64,000 nt of DNA from Diospyros lotus (Eukaryota > Streptophyta > Magnoliopsida > Ericales > Ebenaceae). The notes under the pieces were generated by a model that was not told the DNA's origin, did not search any database, and saw nothing but the letters and a program-made list of their open reading frames with translations. Position 1 is the first letter of the stretch. Each line of letters begins with the position of its first letter. The stretch is taken from positions 14,103,655 to 14,167,654 of the forward strand of contig NC_068347.1 of assembly GCF_014633365.1 (NCBI RefSeq). The letters run 5' to 3'. The translations under genes and the position numbers were made by a program. Of the stretch, positions 45,241 through 57,720 are shown piece after piece.

Positions 45241-47518
45241 GGGTATTACGGAACACCAACTCTTGGTGTACCAAATGCAAGGGTTTTTGGATTTTGAAAA
45301 CTTTTTCGAAAACAAATCAAGTGCACAGCGGAAATAAGGCACAAAACCACATTGCAAGAGTTAGTATCATACAATCATATGCATAAAACTGAAACCATTC
45401 CATAAGGTATTTAGAGATATATCTTATGGAGATATTGGTTTCGATGTAAGGGCTGAAAACCTACTCCAATAGCAGCAACTCCTTGCTTCCAATAGCTCAC
45501 GAACAATCCACCGGGCAGTCTCCTACTGCCTTGAGCAGCAAGCCAAGTGACTAGTCCGTCTCCCAAAAATACGGGAGACCTAGTTAGTCCACATTGCTCA
45601 TGTGGATGAACCCCATAGGAAGACCCATGTGCTAGACAAGTCTCCTATGGGTGATTCAAGCTAGATATTGGGTTCAAAGACATAATACCTAATCTAATAG
45701 ACTATCTATTAGAATGGGATTGCTACTCAAGTAAACAAGAGATGGTTGGTGCATCAAGTGGAAACAATGGGCTAGTGTTTATTGCACTGGAAGAAGGAAG
45801 AAGAAGGGCATAATGGCTGAGAGAAAACCACAGCCACCAATGCCAAGAAGCCTCTCTCATTTTTTGCTTCTTCTTCCCTTTTATGTGCAAGACCAAGCCC
45901 CTAAAATGCCTAATATGGACAAACAATGCAAAGGGAGCATGAAGAGACAAATGGGAGACCACCCAGACCTCCAAGGATGAAGGACGTCCTTCTTGTCGAA
46001 GCCCTCAGCCACAAGTAGTCCAAATCAGCATAGAAAAGACAAAGGAGATGTGCTGGTTGGCGACATTTGCGACATAAACTATCGACAATTCAAGGGAAAC
46101 TGTCAATAGTTTCCTTTAGATTTCTAGCAAATTGTCAACAGTTTATATAGGGTTGTCAGCAGTTTCTTCTCTTTACTTTAAGTTTCTCCAAATTGCATCT
46201 AAGCCCCGCCATTAACAATCCCACGATGAAACCGAGACCCCTGTTAACTCTTAACGACATGCACACGTCAACTCTTGATAGTTACTCCAATTAATTCCAA
46301 ATCTGATTCGTTAACTCTGAACGACATGCCTGTCAACTCTTGATAGTTACTCCAATTAATTTCGAACCCGATCCATTAACTCTTAACGGTGTTATCATTA
46401 ACCATTAATGATGATCATTAATCACAGCTTTAAAATCGCTTAGTCAACCACACTTGGATATGTGTATGACCTTCTAGGTTCACCACTAAGTAGCAATCGA
46501 GATACGTCAAACACTTTGACGCCGACCAACCACTTTGGTCTACAACGAGGATCTCTTCGTCTCCTCAAAGTACCTCAAAAGACCCTGAGTGACAACTAGC
46601 ATTATGTTTGGGCGATCTTACCAGTAATGAAGTTAGACTTCAATGAGAACCTATTTGGGCTTTCTATTCCCATGTACTATAATCCCTTCATCGATTAACA
46701 TCCCGATCGAGTGAGAGTTATAGAGTAATCAAACTCACTAACTCGATAGTTATGCCAAGATCTAGCGTGGTGCGGTCGGGATGACACATCGGAACTTCTT
46801 TTGACATTGAAAACACTTTCCAATCAAGTGTACTCTGGCCAGAAATTCATACAACCACAATCACCACTAATCGCATAGGATGTTCGCCTCACGCCGAAGG
46901 TTGATAGATCCCATTAGCAATCACTTACCTTCATACGCCATTACACAAAGACAACACAGTGCATCTCCCAATCCAGTAATTGGATGCCTTTTAGCAAAGG
47001 AAAATGTCAGGTATCAACATAGAAGACAACTGTGTTGCCTTCGGTCTAAGGATCAGTAACACAATCAAATGCTTGTGACATATCAAAGATCCTCTCAGCT
47101 ATGTGATCTGTCACGTTTGTCACATTCAATAGATGTTCCACTATCATCTACCCACATGTCTACTATATCTATCTTATGGATTATGGCATGCGACTCACTG
47201 TCCATTATCATTAGTATCTCATACTAATCAAAGGTAGTAACCCATGTGCCAATCCGTTATTGATTACTCATAGCCCACTTTTGAGAAATTTAAGGACTGA
47301 GAATCTATACTTTAAGAAATCCTTAGTTCGATAGTCTTTGTCACATATTCTTAACACTTAAGAATAAGACCATCAATAGGAAATCTAAGGGATCATTCAT
47401 ATAGAATGATTGGAGAGGTATGAATGAAGATATGAACTTAATATATGAAAACATATTATTAGCCCCTAATTGTCACCTCTAGATGTCATCTAAATCTTAC
47501 ATTAAGGCACTAACACTA
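45241..47518 (-). mobile_element. LTR-like repeat, TGTTAGTG family, TSD ACATT
   Basis: Inserted into 18S with duplication ACATT at 45236-45240 and 47519-47523. It is the longest family copy here, 2278 bp. With this duplication the termini are not TG/CA by one to three bases, so the class (LTR or other) is open. It holds TGACAGTT-type words (46080-46170), TTAACTCTTAA words and no coding sequence. Confidence 0.82.
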
Positions 47519-47705
47519 ACATTAGCATAGGATAACACCATAGGATTTCGATCCTATTCTGTTGGCCTTCGGGATTGGAGTAATGATTAACAGGGATATT
47601 CGGGGGCATTCATATTTCATAGTCAGAGGTGAAATTCTTGGATTTATGAAAGATGAACAACTACGAAAGTATTTGCCAAAGATGTTTTCATTAATAAAAA
47701 TGAAT

Positions 47706-47753
<48 letters not shown>

Positions 47754-47781
47754 TGATGATGACCAGTGATTAACGGATGTT
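47519..47781 (+). pseudogene. 18S rRNA pseudogene, segment B
   Basis: ATTTCGATCCTATT, GTGAAATTCTTGGATTTATG and GGGGCTCGAAGACGATCAGA are unmistakable 18S blocks directly continuing segment A. Ends at GGATGTT. Confidence 0.96.
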
Positions 47782-48651
47782 GATATAATTGTATAGTAAT
47801 GGCACCAATACCCAAGAGTAAAATATCAATCTCCCCATTTTTGATGATTGACAAAACCTATCTCGTTTTAAAAATCAATTTCACTCATTTTTTCATTTTT
47901 CTCCCCTTTTTTGTCATAAGTCAAAAATGTTTATGTTATATTTGAACACAAAGGATTTATAGTTATACGGCTTAAAACAAGTCTAATTCACTACCTTAGA
48001 TCCTCAATAAAGATTTTAAATCAATTCACTTAAACCTCTTACTTGATCCCAAGTAGGCCCTTTAGTCCAAGACTAGGAAATTATAAACCTCCTACATATG
48101 GCTTATAAGTTATGAAATGCAATAATTGAATAATAAAAAGAGAATCTAATAGATAAATCTTTTAGTTACAAGATTGCTCAATGTAAAATACAAGGTTTGA
48201 ATTAAGTGAAACAAACTAAGTACAAAGTTTTTTAGAGAAAAGTTAAAACACAAATACAATTGATAAGTATGAAAATAATTTGTAAGCTCACTTCATTTCA
48301 TTCTCATCTATTAACCTATTCTAGATCATCCTTGATTTGTATTTATAGGTGTCCCACAAACTTCAAGAGAAATCTAACCATTTATAGCCATTGGATTTTG
48401 AAAAATTAGCCGTTGGAGGCTTTCAGAGATGAATTCGATCGACAGATGAAAAGAATCAGTCGATAGATTGAAGGCATTAGTTGACATATGCAGTAGTGTT
48501 AATCGACAGATTAAAAGAAAATTGGAATTCGTTTTATTATATATATATATATGTTTGTGCGTTTAAAAAAGCAAAGAAGCTTTTAGTTGGAGTAGTTCCT
48601 TACTTGCATTTAAGTCTTGGATTTGCTGGTGGCGTGGGTTCGAAACCTGGG

Positions 48652-51347
48652 TGTAATACCCGGTATTACATGGTATTGAAATAAATAATTTTTGATTAAT
48701 TTGAAAGGACCTCGGGTGGTCCGGGAAGCCCAAGAGTCGGTTTCGAGTAATTAATTATTAAGGTTTGCCGAGTCGGCGGCAGGGAGTGCCTCGAGACTTG
48801 GATGTCCAAGGAAGAGAGCAAGGGATTGGTGAGCATCTCGAGATGAGGATAATGACGCTGGAAGCGGTCTGACCAGGAATAATTTTCAGAATAATTTCGG
48901 TATAAGCCCAAATGGGTGTTAGTACCGAATGGCTGCAGGGGACCTCCGGGAAGCTGAGGGGACCCTAGGGGTTGTTCGGTTTTCTGTCTAAGGCAACCCT
49001 TAAGTGTTTTCGGGTCGAATAAAGGTCCCTTGCAGGCGCAGGGACGAGGTCGGTATTCCCGAGTAGCAGTCGGTTATTAATTTTGATAAATCGAGATGTG
49101 GTGTAGCTTGGTGGTATAATTTAAAGTCTTGGGAGGGTCCAAGAGCAATTTTAGAAAATCCATAAGTGTAATTATTAAATTCCTTAAGTGGGATTAATGT
49201 GAAATTGAGGGAAATAATGTAATTTATGTATTATATATAGGTGTATATATGTGTGTGCCGCGAGAGGAAACTTCCTTGAAGCTTCCTAGGAGTTTGACTC
49301 TGCTATTTAAAAATCAGAGAGGATTAAATGTGTAATGGTGTATATATATAAGTATACACGTGAGCTTGGAGGGCAAGCTAGCTTCAGTGCTTGGCCATTA
49401 AGAGATATGATTTTCTCCTCTCATTTGAGTCTTGGCCGAGAGAAGAGAAATGGCAATGAGAGAGAGCAGGGCCGAGGCATCGAGATCAGCCGAGAGAGAT
49501 CGAGCGATTGAGAGAGAGAGATCATGAGAATGTAAGAGAGCGATGCGTAAGAGATTAAGAGGTGGGGGTCGCTCGGCCATGGCAGCAGCTGCCATGGCCA
49601 ATGATGAAGCAGCGGCGGCGATGCAGAGGAGGCGAGCTAGGCGGCGATGGGGAGGAAGCAGTAAGGCCTGGTGGCGCACGGTGGAGGTTGAAGTCGGCAC
49701 CGGTTAGTTGCGACGGTTGCAAGGGCAGCTGCTGGTTGCTCAAGAAGGCTGCTTGTGGCTGCCATGGCCGATTTTGGAAGCTTGTAGCAGCGGCTGAGGC
49801 GCGCAGGTAGCTGGTGCGGTACGGCCAGCAATGGCTTGGAGGCGAGAAGCTGATGGTGAGGGCGAGCAAGTGGCAGCGGCAGCCGGCGTGCGCAACCAAG
49901 TTGCTGTGCGCGGGTGCTTGGGAAGAAAGAAGAAGAAGGTGAATAGTAGCCGCGCACGCTGGAGAAGAAGAACAGGGGAGAAGAATGGAAAAAGAAAATA
50001 AAAAAGAAAAAGAAAAGAAAATAATGAAAATCTGGGAAAAGGGGAAAATAGGAGAAAAATTCCAGAAAAATCCAGAAAAGTTCTGGAAATTATTTCGACA
50101 CTCGTAGAGCATACTGGGAGCTCGAGAGGCGATGCCGGTGTGGGCGGTTGGCCGATTTTCATTTCTAAATTGTCCGAGGTAAATTAATATTTCTTCCCAA
50201 ATTATTTACATTAAGTGAGTTAATGTAGAATAATTAATCATTGGATTAAACCCTGTGTTGGGGTTATTTGAAATCTTGTTGATGGATGATTTTGGCGATG
50301 TGCGGCGTAGTTGAGGGCATTGGTTAAATGTCGGATGTTAATGGAGTTGGGGTTTTGTGTGTTTTGCATCTAGGTTTGACCGGGGAGGCGGTGATCCTAG
50401 AGGAACTAGAGGTTCGGGCTGGAATTCGGGCCGAGGCAGAGATGAGGCTTCGAGCCAGGTAAGGGATAGCCCCATGTGGAGGTGGCTTTGCAAGTCGGTA
50501 AATACGTTTGATAATGTTTTTATGTTGCATTGGCATGTAGTGGTTATATCTTGTGTGATGCAAGCTCTAGTGGACCTGTGGCCATATGGAGGACTAGTGT
50601 GGTGGGGGCTGATAGGTTGATGCCTCAAACCTTAGTGGGTTGTGAGGATAAGTGGGCCTAGCCTCATTTGCATGCATTGGGCATACATAATCATCTTTAT
50701 ATTCATATTTACATGCATTGCACCCTTACTGAGTCTTTATGACTCATGAGGTTTTACCTCATGTGTAGATGATGCAAGTCCGGATGCAAGCAGGGATGGC
50801 GCCGGGAGGCTGTTGTGGCAACTAACTGTGTTACCTGAGTTATGTATATTTAATATTGCTTGTATGTAGCCAGGGGGCGTGGTGTATGTATACCCTTGTG
50901 AGTAAATGTCTATGTCATTGAGCTTAAATGTATTTAATTGTGTAATCATCATAGTGTGATAGATGATTGTGAGATTGCTTGTTGAATGTGGCATAGTCGG
51001 TAAAGCCAAGTTTCGGACCGAGTCAAGTTCAGCAAGGTACGTTCTCATAAATCCCCAATACTTAGCGAAGTGTTTGTATGCTAGCTTGTGCCTGGGTCAC
51101 CTCTGGCTTGCTATGGGGCGAGCTGAAGAGAGGTGAAGCTCACTCGGGTTTCGGGTCTCAGTCCGCTGTGTTTTCTTGATTGAGTTGGGACCGATTCCTG
51201 AGTGGAGCGAAGGGAAGGACGAAGCCTAGTTCCCACCTAGGGCATTTCTCTTGAAACATAGTCCAACCCTTCAGTTGTGGTTTGATGGATGAGTAATCTG
51301 GTCGATTATTTACCAGTGGCGCTCGTAAGTGGGAGCGGGTCGTTACA
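48652..51347 (+). mobile_element. Nested 2.7-kb solo LTR (plus), TSD CTGGG
   Basis: Ends TGTAATACCC and GGTCGTTACA; perfect duplications CTGGG at 48647-48651 and 51348-51352. TATATATATAAG near 49335. A GC-rich, purine-rich leader (49430-50110) leaves long open frames on the minus strand, which I do not regard as genes. The same family occurs inverted at 53099-55922. Chromovirus-type LTR by its ends. Confidence 0.93.
50729..50763 (+). other. Two hairpins near LTR 3' end
   Basis: TGAGTC/GACTCA (loop TTTAT, from 50730) followed by CATGAGGT/ACCTCATG (loop TTT, 50745-50763). The second is kept in the inverted copy at 53671-53689 as CATGAGGT, AAA, ACCTCATG. Confidence 0.65.
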
Positions 51348-52070
51348 CTGGGGGCAGTAATGCTGATTTTATTTTCAAGCTCTTTAAAAAATAATTTTTG
51401 AGCATTTTTAATTAAATAAAAATTATAGTATTTTAAATACAAATTTATCTTATGATGAATTAATTTTTATTTAATAATATTTTTTTAATCAAATAAAAAC
51501 ATAATATTTCAAATGTCATTAAGAAATTTATCACGAGATATTTTGGCATTAGATTTAATTTTTATTCAACAATTTTGATCAAATAGAAACATAATATTTC
51601 AAATGTTATCAAGAAATCTATGACAAGATTTTTGACTTTTAATTATATGATGAAATTATGTTTTTTTATTTTAGAGCTTAATAAATCATGTAAAAGAAAT
51701 TTAGAACACGAAGTAAATAAAAATTAATAAAATAATTTTATCATAAAATACAATTGAATTTCATCACTAAAATCATGTCAAAGATAAAAACATCAATCTA
51801 TAAAGAGCATGCATGGTATTTTATCTTTGAAAATGTTTTGCTTTATTTATCCAATGGTTTAAAATCAATTTGTAAAAATCATGTAGGAGATTTTTTTAAA
51901 TCTTAATACTTGTTTTTGCAAATCTTCATACATGTAATTCATTTGGTTTTCATTTTCAAAAAAGTACTTGAATTTGATTTTTTTTGAAAACCTAAAAAAT
52001 CATATATTTGACTTAAGATATAAATTATTTATTTTTTATTATCAAAACCAACACAAGAGTAAAATATCAT

Positions 52071-52274
52071 ATGTTACTTTTAGGACTCCGTTAGCACCTT
52101 ATGAGAAATCGAAGTTTTTGGGTTTCAGGTGGAGTATGGTCACAAGGCTGAAACATAAAGGAATTGACGGAAAGGCACCACCAGCAGTGGAGCTTGCGAC
52201 TTAATTTGACTCAACACGGGGAAACTTACTAGGTTTAAACATAATAAGGATTGACAAACTAAGGGATCTTTCTT
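52071..52274 (+). pseudogene. 18S rRNA pseudogene, segment C
   Basis: TTTTAGGACTCCGTTAGCAC, GGAATTGACGGAAAGGCACC and TTTGACTCAACACGGGGAAA continue segment B. It ends at GGGATCTTTCTT and passes into a poly-T run. The rest of 18S is absent here; the missing part corresponds to 1806-2138. Confidence 0.96.
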
Positions 52275-52964
52275 TTTTTTTTTTTTTATCAGAAAATGTA
52301 AATATTATTGATCAAAAAATGTACAAGGAATTGGGCATTCCCATAAAATACATGATAGGAATCAGGTGCTCTGACCCATAACAAGAGTCTCATAATGGAC
52401 TAAAACATAAGGATATAAGGTAAACATAACATTGTATACAAATGTTTTAATCCTCCTAATGATATCAACTGCTTGGGGCTTCATATTTTCTAAAGCCATA
52501 TGATTCCTTACTGTCTAGATTTGGTAAATCGTGGATGCTAAGATGATCCTCTTCACCTTACTTTGCGAACCTATCGCTCTGGCCTCTCGCTTGATCCATT
52601 TGAGAGCGCTAGCTATAGTAGGCATAGCCCTTGAGATACCCAGTCAAGCTCGAATGTGGCTCCAAATGGCTGAGCTCACCGAGCATTGAAAAAATAGATG
52701 ATGCAAAGACTCCTTGGCAACATTATAGAGAAGGCACCTACAATTAATGTCCAAGAAGAGAAGTTTGTGCTTTGTTAGAATCCGCTCTTTAGCACACAAC
52801 AACAGAATAAGCTCTTGCTTAGGAATAAGACATGGGTGCCAAACATCAATAGCCCATCTCATTTGTAGCCTTTTAAGCCTAAAGAACTCATATGTAGCTT
52901 TAGTACTCAGTTTGCTTCTATGAGCCCATCCAGATAAAACATCAGAAGTAGCTGCATAATAACC
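52274..52964 (-). mobile_element. LINE (L1-type) 3' end with RT zinc-binding domain
   Basis: A 15-base T run (52273-52287) on the plus strand is the poly(A) tail of a minus-strand element. The minus frame 52644-52964 reads LSTKATYEFF, MRWAIDVWHPCLIPKQ, ERILTKHKLLFLD and EESLHHLFFQCSVSSAIW, the zf-RVT domain found at the C-terminus of plant LINE ORF2. The part between is 3' UTR. Endonuclease and RT are missing; the 5' side is cut at or near the LTR 52965. Confidence 0.85.
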
Positions 52965-53098
52965 TGTTAGTTCTATATAATGGCAAGTATATTCCAAGAG
53001 GGGGGGTGAATTGGATTTTGGGCATTTTTTTCGATAACTTAGAAACTTTGGATTGCAGGATACTATGTTTCGAAACTTGAGAAAGTATGTTTCGAAAC

Positions 53099-55922
53099 TG
53101 TAACGACCCGCTCCCACTTACAGCGCCACCGGCAAATAATCGACCGGATTACTCACCTATCAAACCACAACTGAAGGGTTGGACTATGCTTCAACAGGAA
53201 ACGCCCTAGGTGGGAACTAGGCTTCATCCTTCCCTTTGCTCCACTCAATAATCGGTCTCAACACAAACAAGGAAAACTCAGCGGACCGAGACCCGAAACC
53301 CGAGTGAGCTTCACCTCTCTTCAGCTCGCCCCATAGCAAGCCAGAGGTGACCCAGGCACAAAGCTAGCATACAAACACTTCGCTGAGTATTGGGGATTTA
53401 TGAGAACATACCTTGCTGATCTTTACTTGGTCCGAAACTCGGCTTCTCCAACTAAGCCATATACCACGAACAATCTCACAATCATTTATCACACTACGAT
53501 GATTTCAACAATTAAATACATCTAGTGCTCAATTTCGATTACATTCAATTACATGAATACATATAAAAATTACAGGAGATTACATAACAACACATCTCAG
53601 GCAACAAACTAATTGCCACAACAGCCTCCCGGCACCATCCCTGCTTGCATCTGGACTTGCATCATCTACACATGAGGTAAAACCTCATGAGTTATAAAGA
53701 CTCAGTAAGGGTGCAATGCATGTAAATATGAATATAATCATGTTTATGTATGCCAAATGCATGCAAATGAGGCTAGGTCCACTCATCCTCACAACCCACT
53801 AAGGTTTGAGGCATCAACCTATCAGCCCCCACCACACTAGTCCTCCATATGGCCATTGGTTCACTAGGTCTTGCATCACACAAGATATAACCACTACATA
53901 CCAATGCAATATAAAAACATTATCAAGCATATTTACCAACTTGCAAAGCCACCTCCACATGGGGCCATCCCTTACCTGACTCGAAGCCTCATCTCTGCTT
54001 CGGCACGAACTCCAGCCCGAACTCCGAGCTCTTCTAGGATCACCGCCTTCCCAGTCGAAGCTAGATGCAACCACACACAAAATCCCAACTCCATTAACCT
54101 CTGACATTAAACCAATGCCCTCAACTACGCCGCACATCACCAAAATCATCCATTAACAAATTTCAAATAACCCCAACACAGGGTTTAATCCAACTAATAC
54201 TACATAATTCATTATCTCACATAATGAAAATAATTAAATTAATTTACCTCAATTAATTTTGGAGAAGACATCGGGAAAATGCTCTCCCGGCATTGCCTCC
54301 TGGGCTGCAAATCTTGCGCCCAAATCCCATTCTCGACCTCCAGCACACTCCTCGGGTCCCAAATTAATTTCCAGAACTTTCCCCAATCTTTCTGGAATTT
54401 TTTCAAAAAATTTCCATATTTTCTCCTTTATTTCCTTTTCTTTTTATTTTCTTTTTCTTTTATTTTTTTTCTATTTTCTCTTCTCCTTTCTCTCCAGCGC
54501 CTTCTTCTTCTTCTTCGTGAAGCCTGCGTGCACAGCGAGCTTGCGCGGCTGCCATCGCCGCCCAGCCTCTCCAGCAGCCACTCATGGCCGACGTCGCCTC
54601 TTCCCATCTCCCTCGGTTGCCACCAGCTGCCCAGGTTGCTGCTTGCAGTTGCTGTGCGCGGCCATGGACGCCATTGGTGCTGCAATGGAAGCTTAGCAGC
54701 TACCATGGCTGCGCCCTCGGCCATCCCCATCGCTTCCGGGCACCTCCTCGCACTCCCGCTGACCACCTCGCGCTTGCTGCCATCCACCATTTCAAGCATG
54801 AGCCATCCCGAGCCACCGCCAACCCGCACAGCCACACCAACGAGCTGCCATGGCCGATCGTCTGCCTCATTCGTCACAGTTGCGGCCTTCGGCAACCCCG
54901 TCGTCATCACCGCGAGCTACTGCAACCCGCACCTGAGCCATCGACGGCCGCCTCAGGGCATCCCCGCGCCAACGCCCTTGCCTCAGCCATGATCGTCTGC
55001 CATTACTGCTACCTTCCGCATCCACCATGGCCGCTCCAGCTCCGTCTCTTTCTCGATCACTCTCGGCCCAAGCTCTCCATCTCTCGGCTTCTATGCTCTC
55101 AGTCTCTCGGCCATGCTCTCTCTCTCTCATTGCTCTGCCTCAGCTCTCCATCTCCCACTCTCTGTTTCAAAATTTCAGCCGAGGGGGGGGGGGCGTACTG
55201 TGGAAGCTTGCCCAACAAGCCCGCGTATCCCTTTTTAAAATATCTAAGTAATTTCTATAATTACTCATTTGCCCCTCTTTAATCTCATTCTCTCGATTTT
55301 TCAAATTTGCCAAGACATTCACTAGGAAGCTTCAAGGAAGCTTCCTCACACGGCTATATATATACATATTTATATAATACACTAATTACACATAAATCCT
55401 CTATAATCTCATAATTCCACTTAAGCAATTACTAATTGCACTTGAGGATTTTTCTATAATTGCTCTTGGACCCTCCCAAGACTTTAAATTATACCACTAA
55501 GCTACACCATATCTCGATTCCGACCTTGTGCTTGCGCCTGCATGGGACCTTTATTCGACCCGAAACCACTTAAGGGTTGCCTTACTCGAAAAACCGAACC
55601 ACCCCTAGGGTCCCCTTAACTTCCAGGAGGTCCCCTACAACCATTCAGTATTGGCACCCATTCAGGCTCATACAGAATTTATTCTGAAAATTATTCCCGG
55701 TCGGACCGCCACTAGCGTTATTGGCCTCATCTCAAGATGCTTACCAATCCCTTGCCCTCTTCCCTGGACATCCAAATCCCGAGGCACGCCCAGCAGCCAA
55801 TTCGGCAATTTTATTAATTAATTTCTTAAAATTGACCCTTGGGCTTCCCGGACCACCCGAGATCCTGACAAAATAATCCAAAAATTATTTATTTTCAATA
55901 CCATGTAATACCGGGTATTACA
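53099..55922 (-). mobile_element. Nested 2.8-kb solo LTR (minus), TSD GAAAC/AAAAC
   Basis: Reverse-oriented relative of 48652-51347: starts TGTAACGACCCGCTCCCAC and ends CCGGGTATTACA. Flanks GAAAC (53094-53098) and AAAAC (55923-55927) differ at one base. Long plus-strand open frames (54259-55282) run through pyrimidine-rich sequence and are antisense to the LTR. Confidence 0.92.
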
Positions 55923-55924
55923 AA

Positions 55925-57430
55925 AACTAACCTTTCTGTTAAGTATATTTCGAAATATAGATGAGTATGTTTCAAAATCAAACTTACTGGCAGGTATGTT
56001 TCGAAACCTACTAAGGTATGTTTTGAAATAATACTCACTGATTTGCAAATAATAAAACTCCTTTAGATTTTCAAAAATGATTCTTTTAAGAACATGAACA
56101 AGAATAACAACAAGTAGGAACGAGAAATTAAGTACACACAAGATTTATAGTGGTTCGGCACTTGCCTACTCCACTACCTTCAAGCTTACCCACTTGAAGG
56201 ATTTGCAAACCACAATCACTTTTATTAGCAATCAATGACACCAAGGGTTTTATCACGGTTCACCCTAAAACCTTGCACACTAAGTTTTTACTGGCTCAAC
56301 TCAAACCTTACAACAAGATAAATAACACTTACCTTTTACAACCCAACAATTTGAATATAATTAAAACACCTTACCAAATAGTTATAGCAAACCTATTGGT
56401 ATGGAGTGAGGAAAGCTTGAAGAAATGAGAGCTTTGGATTTGGCTTGCTTCTCCTGTTTGTACCACAATGCACACTAAGGAATGATTGAAAGGAACTTCT
56501 TTGAGAGTTCGTTAGAAGAGCTTTGTTCACTTGTTCTTGTGACAAAAATCTCTTGTAGATATGTAAAAATGTGTATGCTTGGGAGAGAGAGCTTTCTTGT
56601 CTTCAAAGAGCTGATATATATCTCAAATGGATAGACTTTTGGCTAATTGTAACCGTTAGAGACAAGGTAAGAAAGTAGGTTTTAAAATATACTTATCAGG
56701 TTTCGAAACCACACATTTTTACACAGAGGTTTTGAAACATACATAACATGTTTGAAAACATACAACCTTTACAACTGAATATGCACCAAGAGACAAAATG
56801 AGTGGAAGACTTCTCTTTAAAAAACAAAATGATTTGGTTTTATTCTCCACTTAAAAACATATCTGAAATTTGAACATTAGGGTATGGGTATAATTTCAAA
56901 AATAGACTTTTAAAATAGCTTTTCAAATAAAGTACAAAGTCATGACAGATTTTTGAAATTTTTCTGATAGAGTCAGATGTTTCGAAATACGAAAAGTAGG
57001 TTTCGAAACATGTTTCAAAATATGTTGAACAGGGATACACTGCTGACAAAGGTTTCGAAATATACTAAATAGGTTTCAAAACATAAGCTTAGATTTCAAA
57101 TAGATTTCGAAATACATCATATAGATTAAGTAAAACTTGAACCCTTTTCAATATACATCTCAAGACAAGTTTAGAAATATGGAAGACTGATGTTTCGGAA
57201 CATGAAAACTATGTTTCGAAACATGATGCATAAAATTGAATTTATTCAAACATATTAAAGAGCATTTCGAATATGAACAGAAACATTACAGATCTATGTT
57301 TCTAAACATTCAAACATAGTTTCGAAACATGATATGATAAAAATTGAATTTTTAAAACATTTGACCTTTAGCGCCAAAACACTAATTATGCATGTTTCGA
57401 AATATGAAAAAACTTATTTCGAAATATGAG
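55925..57430 (+). repeat. TTTCGAAA palindrome array
   Basis: About eleven exact TTTCGAAA words here, with two more at 53068-53097 before the nested LTR, many as GTTTCGAAAC or ATTTCGAAAT, plus decayed forms (TTTCAAAA, TTTTGAAA). Spacing is irregular and clustered at 55945-56010 and 56980-57430. Confidence 0.9.
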
Positions 57431-57490
57431 ATTTTCATATGGTTTTTCATCAAACACATTTTCTCATATACCAAAAAGTATGATACAACA

Positions 57491-57720
57491 TAACCCCCAG
57501 TTTGCCAAATAATGTCTCGGATACCCAGGAGCTTCTTGATAAGAAATTTACTCAATCTTTCATACCAAGTCCAAGGAGCTTGTTTGAGACCATATAAGGC
57601 TTTCTTAGTTTATACACATGGTCCTCTAAATGAGGATCCTCAAAATCGGGAGGTTGTTCGATATAAACCTCTTCATTTATATAGTCATTTAAGAATGCAC
57701 TATTCATTTCCATTTGATAT
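57491..57720 (-). pseudogene. SIRE-like copia reverse transcriptase, part 2
   Basis: In minus sense YQMEMNSAFLNDYINEEVYI, EQPPDFEDP and HVYKLRKPYMVSNK, the well-known copia RT block. The catalytic YVDD part is not present. It follows on directly from 59898 when the solo LTR between is left out. The left end meets LINE sequence and the LTR 52965-57490. Confidence 0.88.

Larger units (their letters stand above)
47782..52070 (+). mobile_element. Solo LTR (copia-like) with a nested solo LTR, TSD ATGTT
   Basis: Inserted into 18S; ATGTT at 47777-47781 and 52071-52075. Ends TGATAT and ATATCA are inverted if one base is shifted. The text CCAAGTAGGCCCTTTAGTCC-like (48050) and the AT-rich 3' end resemble the LTR at 7584. 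TATTTATAGG near 48344 and CGATCGACAG words (48430-48510) follow. Without the insert 48652-51347 it is about 1.59 kb. Confidence 0.85.
52965..57490 (+). mobile_element. Solo LTR (SIRE-like) with nested solo LTR, TSD TAACC
   Basis: Starts TGTTAGTTCTATATAATGG with the CCAAGAGGGGGGGTGAATTG header; ends ATGATACAACA. Perfect duplications TAACC at 52960-52964 and 57491-57495. GATTTATAGTGGTTCGGC near 56140 marks the family. Without the insert 53099-55922 it is about 1.7 kb. Confidence 0.9.

Noticed and set aside
52273..52287. Poly-T run as an RNA polymerase III terminator
   Set aside because: No upstream Pol III gene is seen; the LINE tail explains it.
54259..55282. Long plus-strand open frames (up to 237 codons) and their counterpart at 49398-50162 minus
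   Set aside because: Both are antisense to the same LTR in pyrimidine-rich, stop-poor sequence with low-complexity translation and poor conservation between copies. Composition explains them.
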